NCBI GenBank assembly: GCA_900539625.1
Contig: UQCW01000010.1
Coordinates: 1 to 62,472 of the forward strand
Source: an uncultured Prevotella sp.
GTDB lineage: Bacteria; Bacteroidota; Bacteroidia; Bacteroidales; Bacteroidaceae
Length of the DNA stretch: 62,472 bases
Direction: 5' to 3'
Shown here: positions 59,313 to 62,472 of the stretch, one piece after another
Layout of the letters: each line of letters begins with the position of its first letter
How positions within the stretch are numbered: the stretch's first letter is position 1
Program-made: the position numbers and the translations under genes
Notes under the pieces: generated by a model
The model's database searches: none
The model's input: only the letters and a program-made list of their open reading frames with translations
What the model was told of the DNA's origin: nothing

Positions 59313-59387
59313 GCTCTTGTAGTTCAATGGATAGAACAATGCTCTCCTAAAGCGTAGATTTGGGTTCGATTCCCAACAGGAGTACCA
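59313..59387 (+). tRNA. tRNA-Arg (anticodon CCT)
   Basis: A full cloverleaf is seen. Acceptor stem GCTCTTG/CAGGAGT with two G-T pairs, D stem GTTC/GAAC, anticodon stem ATGCT/AGCGT with loop CTCCTAA (anticodon CCT, reading AGG), 4-base variable loop, T stem TTGGG/CCCAA with loop TTCGATT, discriminator A and an encoded CCA at 59385-59387. Confidence 0.95.
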
Positions 59388-59465
59388 GATTGAACAGCGG
59401 CGTACGTTCCACGCTCAAAAGAAATGGCGCCGCATCTGATTTTTCAATATCAAAAGACAGAAGGC

Positions 59466-59750
59466 ATGTTAAGATTGAATTGCTTTTTCAGCGCACACGA
59501 GGGCAAATATGAAGAGGCTCTCGACGCAGCTTTGGCTCTGACGGCTTGCTCACGCAAGGACGAGGGCAATGTGGCTTACGACACTTTTGAAAGTGCCACG
59601 AATCCCGATGTGTTCATGATTTGTGAGACATGGGAGAACGAGGAAGTTTTGAAAAAACACATGGAGGCCGAGCATTTCAAGCTCTATGTGGGTCAACTCG
59701 AGCAACTCGGCACGCTGAAGCTTGAGCAGTTTGATTTCCCCAAGAAATAG
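59466..59750 (+). CDS. Small ABM-domain protein (antibiotic biosynthesis monooxygenase-like)
   Basis: 94 residues from the ATG at 59466 (MLRLNCFFSAHEGKYEEALDAA), with AGAAGG just upstream. The ferredoxin-like ABM fold is indicated by DEGNVAYDTFESATNPDVFMICETWENEEVLKKHMEAEHF. Homologues such as YgiN are quinol monooxygenases, while others are of unknown function. No quinone or antibiotic gene lies nearby. It sits 78 bases after the tRNA and may be transcribed with it. Confidence 0.88.
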   Translation: MLRLNCFFSAHEGKYEEALDAALALTACSRKDEGNVAYDTFESATNPDVFMICETWENEEVLKKHMEAEHFKLYVGQLEQLGTLKLEQFDFPKK

Positions 59751-59785
59751 TCTTTTCCAAGAAAAGTTTTATGTCATGATATCAG

Positions 59786-59830
59786 GGCGGAGGAGCATCC
59801 ATTGCGATGTGGCCTCCGCCTTGTCTTTTT
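59786..59830 (+). terminator. Terminator of the ABM gene
   Basis: GGCGGAGG (59786-59793) pairs with CCTCCGCC (59813-59820), followed by TTGTCTTTTTG. Confidence 0.8.
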
Positions 59831-60145
59831 GTGGCAAGGTGAAATTAGCCTCAGCCGAAGTATTGTGGGGATGGAATTGGATGGCAACAGTGGGGGATGA
59901 TGAATCAGTGAACTTGTATATACCTCAAGTTTCAGATTTAGATTTCAGGCAGTCATAGCGTAGGCTCTAAGTGCCGCAAGCCTTTGATCCTTCACATCAA
60001 GCACAAAGAATCATACGATGAACTCATATCTCGGGCAAAGGATCATGGGTAGTGTTAAATCGTATAATCCTTGTTAAATAAATCATATATCACGTCATAT
60101 GTTAATACTTTTGTGCGCAAATCCAGAATCAAAAGCATAGCATTT
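59831..60145. other. Leader region before kup
   Basis: No gene supported. A possible inverted repeat, CCTTTGATCCTT (about 59981) with AAAGGATCATGG (about 60040), could form a leader or operator structure. A -7 box TACTTTTG lies at 60106-60113. Confidence 0.45.
60106..60113 (+). promoter_or_regulatory. Candidate -7 box of kup
   Basis: TACTTTTG fits TAnnTTTG and lies 33 bases before the ATG at 60146. No TTTG is found at the normal distance. It lies downstream of an in-frame codon at 60071, supporting the later start. Confidence 0.45.
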
Positions 60146-62113
60146 ATGAAAGAAAGCACAGAAATTTCAGCAGCCTGCAACCATAACAAGGTAAGCCTTT
60201 GGGGATTACTCATCACCTTAGGCATCGTGTTTGGAGACATCGGCACATCCCCCCTTTATGTGATGAAGGCTGTCCTACATACAGGGGAAACCATCGACCA
60301 GCGTACCATTTTGGGCGCATTATCCTGCATCATCTGGACACTCACCCTACAGACCACCATCAAATATGTCTGTGTAGCTCTACGTGCCGACAACAATGGC
60401 GAAGGAGGCATCCTCGCCCTCTACGCTCTTCTGCGCCGCCTCAAAAGTAAATGGATTTACATATTGGCCATCATTGGTGCCAGCACATTACTGGCTGACG
60501 GAATCATCACCCCCGCCATCACGGTTACAACAGCCATCGAAGGACTCGAAAGCATCAGTCCCCATCTGCCTGTCATTCCCATCACGCTTGCCATCATAAC
60601 CATCATCTTCTTCGTCCAACGCTTTGGCACAGAGAGCATAGGCAAGTCGTTTGGAGTATTCATGCTGCTATGGTTCATGCTGTTGGGCATAGTGGGAATC
60701 ATCAGCATCACATCTTATCCTCTGATACTGAAGGCCTTCAATCCCTATTATGCTGCCTTGCTACTGGCAAAATCCCCACAATGGTTTTTAATCCTAGGTG
60801 CTGTATTTCTCTGCACCACCGGTGCAGAGGCTCTGTATTCTGACTTGGGACATTGCGGCAGGAAAAACATCACCATCAGCTGGGCATTTGTAAAGACCAT
60901 GCTCATTCTCAACTATCTGGGACAAGGAGCATGGGTGCTGTCCCATGTACAAACGGCCTCCACCGTCAATCCATTCTTCTCCATCATGCCGCAGAGCATG
61001 CTTTTCTTCGCCATCATCATGGCCACAGGTGCGGCTATCGTTGCAAGTCAGGCACTTATCAGCGGAACCTTCTCCATTTTGAGCGAAGCCATGAACCTGC
61101 ACTTCTGGCCTCGTATGCGAATTAAGCATCCCACTCAGGTAAAGGGACAGCTCTACATCCCTGTGATCAACCTTGCCATGTACATCGGTGTAGTTCTCAT
61201 CATCCTGCTGTTTCGCGACTCCTCGCATATGGAGGCTGCCTACGGACTTGCCATCACCATCACCATGCTGATGACCACATTGTTGCTTGGTTCCTACCTA
61301 CACACAAAAGGGGTATCGCGACTCATCATGATATTGTTTATCGGCGCATATTGCACCATCGAGGGGATTTTTCTCGCAGCCAATCTGTCAAAGTTCCTTG
61401 CAGGAGGATGGTGTACGATGCTTATTGGCGGTATTTTGTTCCTGATGATGTACGTGTGGATTCGTGCCATAAAGATACGCGCCCACTACATCAGCTCCAA
61501 ACCACTGGATGACTATTATCAGATTATCTCCGACATCAAAGCCGACATGAGCATTCCGAAATATGCATCCAATCTTGTCTATATCAACCATGCCAGCAAG
61601 GAAGGAACCGTTGATGACAAGTTGGTCTATTCAATCATCAACAAGCAGCCGAAACGTGCTGACCATTACTGGCTTATCAATATGGACTTTGTGGATACTC
61701 CTGACACGTTGGAGTACGACTGTAAGGTCTTAATTCCCAACACACTATACAATATAACCATGCACATAGGATTCCGCATAGAACCTCGAGTAAGCCTCTA
61801 TTTGAGACAAGTTGTGGAAGACCTCGTTGCCAACAAGAAGGTAGATCTGACCAGCAACTACCCTTCACTCCGCAAAAACGGCATTTCGGGCGATTTTCGT
61901 TTCATCATCATTCATCGCGTGTACTACCCTGAGAATTCCGTCAATCGCCAACAGAACCTATTGATGAACTTCTATGCTCTCATCAGTAAAATAGGCATTG
62001 ACGAACCGAAGGCATTGGGACTCGACACCTCTATGGTGATGGTTGAACGTGTGCCGCTGATCATCGATCATCGTATGGACAATATCAGACGCATCGTAAC
62101 CGTAGAAAAATGA
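60146..62113 (+). CDS. kup: Kup-family potassium uptake protein
   Basis: 655 residues from the ATG at 60146 (MKESTEISAACNHNKVSLWGLLITLGIVFGDIGTSPLYVMKAVL). Twelve membrane helices span about 20-450, followed by a cytoplasmic C-terminal domain of about 190 residues. Signatures: GDIGTSPLYV, RADNNGEGGILALYALLRR, ADGIITPAITVTTAIEGLE and TTGAEALYSDLGHCG. Kup imports K+ with protons, mostly at low pH. Standing alone, with an A/T-richer promoter region than the neighbours. Confidence 0.95.
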   Translation: MKESTEISAACNHNKVSLWGLLITLGIVFGDIGTSPLYVMKAVLHTGETIDQRTILGALSCIIWTLTLQTTIKYVCVALRADNNGEGGILALYALLRRLKSKWIYILAIIGASTLLADGIITPAITVTTAIEGLESISPHLPVIPITLAIITIIFFVQRFGTESIGKSFGVFMLLWFMLLGIVGIISITSYPLILKAFNPYYAALLLAKSPQWFLILGAVFLCTTGAEALYSDLGHCGRKNITISWAFVKTMLILNYLGQGAWVLSHVQTASTVNPFFSIMPQSMLFFAIIMATGAAIVASQALISGTFSILSEAMNLHFWPRMRIKHPTQVKGQLYIPVINLAMYIGVVLIILLFRDSSHMEAAYGLAITITMLMTTLLLGSYLHTKGVSRLIMILFIGAYCTIEGIFLAANLSKFLAGGWCTMLIGGILFLMMYVWIRAIKIRAHYISSKPLDDYYQIISDIKADMSIPKYASNLVYINHASKEGTVDDKLVYSIINKQPKRADHYWLINMDFVDTPDTLEYDCKVLIPNTLYNITMHIGFRIEPRVSLYLRQVVEDLVANKKVDLTSNYPSLRKNGISGDFRFIIIHRVYYPENSVNRQQNLLMNFYALISKIGIDEPKALGLDTSMVMVERVPLIIDHRMDNIRRIVTVEK

Positions 62114-62365
62114 ATTGCGCAGTGTTCCCTTAAGGCCTGCTTCCTTATGCGTCGAAAAGAAAGTGGCATTGGTAAACACAAAACGACTTTCATCTTTCAG
62201 CAAATCATCCATATGATCTGTATGACCATAATCAAGGATGGAAACCAACCGTCTTACGATGAGCCATTCACAGATAGGGAAATGAGGATTACCCTCTTTC
62301 TTGAAATCACAATTTCCGCGCAACAAATCTTCGGGTTTTGCAAAGCGGTCTTTCTGATAATGTCC
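61958..62365 (-). CDS. Partial unrecognised gene entering from the right edge
   Basis: An open minus-strand frame runs from the poly-G border inward: HYQKDRFAKPEDLLRGNCDF, then KKEGNPHFPICEWLIVRRLV and later ESRFVFTNATFFSTHKEAGL. The composition looks like real protein, but I do not recognise a family. The frame stays open to 61958, which would overlap the 3' end of kup by 156 bases. A real C terminus this deep in kup is unlikely, so the end is uncertain and a sequencing frameshift is possible. The 5' end is lost. Confidence 0.4.
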   Translation of the reverse strand, partial: GHYQKDRFAKPEDLLRGNCDFKKEGNPHFPICEWLIVRRLVSILDYGHTDHMDDLLKDESRFVFTNATFFSTHKEAGLKGTLRNSFFYGYDASDIVHTMIDDQRHTFNHHHRGVESQCLRFVNAYFTDESIEVHQ

Positions 62366-62472
62366 GGGGGGGGCGGGGGGGGGGGGGGGCGGGGGCGGGG
62401 GGGGGGGGGGGGGTGGGCGGCGGGGGGGGGGGGGGGGGGAGCGGGGGGGGGGGGGGGGGGTGGAGGGGGGGG
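62366..62472. other. Poly-G tail, probably a sequencing or assembly artefact
   Basis: The last 107 bases are almost all G with isolated C, T and A. This is unlike anything else in the window and resembles no-signal base calls at a contig end. Confidence 0.9.

Noticed and set aside
59831..60145. c-di-AMP riboswitch upstream of kup
   Set aside because: The conserved core of the ydaO class could not be recognised; only a weak inverted repeat is present.

Overview
The window looks like a chromosomal piece (contig end on the right) of a Bacteroidales bacterium, most probably Prevotellaceae. The evidence is promoters of the Bacteroidetes type (-7 TAnnTTTG, best case with TTTG 19 bases upstream), BACON domains, a type IX secretion C-terminal signal, DUF4491, DUF3098, DUF4292 and DUF5723 proteins, HU-HIG DNA-binding proteins, and the gene orders ftsX-DUF3098-uppP-truB-queA-folK and dut-TPR-DUF4292-envC. 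No species is claimed.

Layout. 0.15-6.5 kb (minus): a ComM/YifB-like ATPase, a degenerate methyltransferase, an esterase with two SGNH domains, and an amino-acid permease. 6.6-11.5 kb (minus): ftsX, DUF3098, uppP, truB, queA and a folK-GNAT fusion. 11.8-16.3 kb (minus): a secreted metallophosphoesterase with two LamG-like domains, and a beta-trefoil protein with a T9SS signal. 16.3-17.8 kb: a gene-free stretch packed with repeats. 17.9-27.4 kb (minus): sufE, a lipoprotein glutaminyl cyclase, a C26-M19 peptidase fusion, DUF4491, an Lrp regulator, an EnvC-like protein, DUF4292, a TPR lipoprotein and dut. 27.6-34.8 kb: dgt, fic, an AspT/YidE-type transporter, hsp20 (minus) and an OmpA protein. 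34.9-41.4 kb (minus): a TrmH-like methylase, an M20 deacylase, hisS, metG and an LpxL-like acyltransferase. 41.6-49.7 kb (plus): DUF805, an M15 peptidase, a BlaI / M56-TonB pair, and a lipoprotein / DUF5723 pair. 50-56.5 kb: two HU-HIG genes, then an islet of a PLD-helicase-DUF3427 protein, a DUF1016 (YhcG) nuclease and a broken hsdS, followed by a MutT-like gene. 56.9-62.4 kb: a beta-barrel protein, nhaD, tRNA-Arg(CCT), a small ABM protein, kup, and a partial gene running into a poly-G artefact.

How the genes work together: most is housekeeping (envelope growth, tRNA modification and charging, nucleotide-pool hygiene, K+/Na+ homeostasis). The accessory signals are the restriction/defence-like islet at 51.6-56.1 kb and a rich set of small non-autonomous repeat elements. 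One is a 188-bp MITE present twice with 4-bp target duplications. A second family has AGTAATGGTGAAAGAATAAG ends. A third combines 22-bp tandem units with terminal inverted repeats. Several of these elements sit exactly at stop codons.
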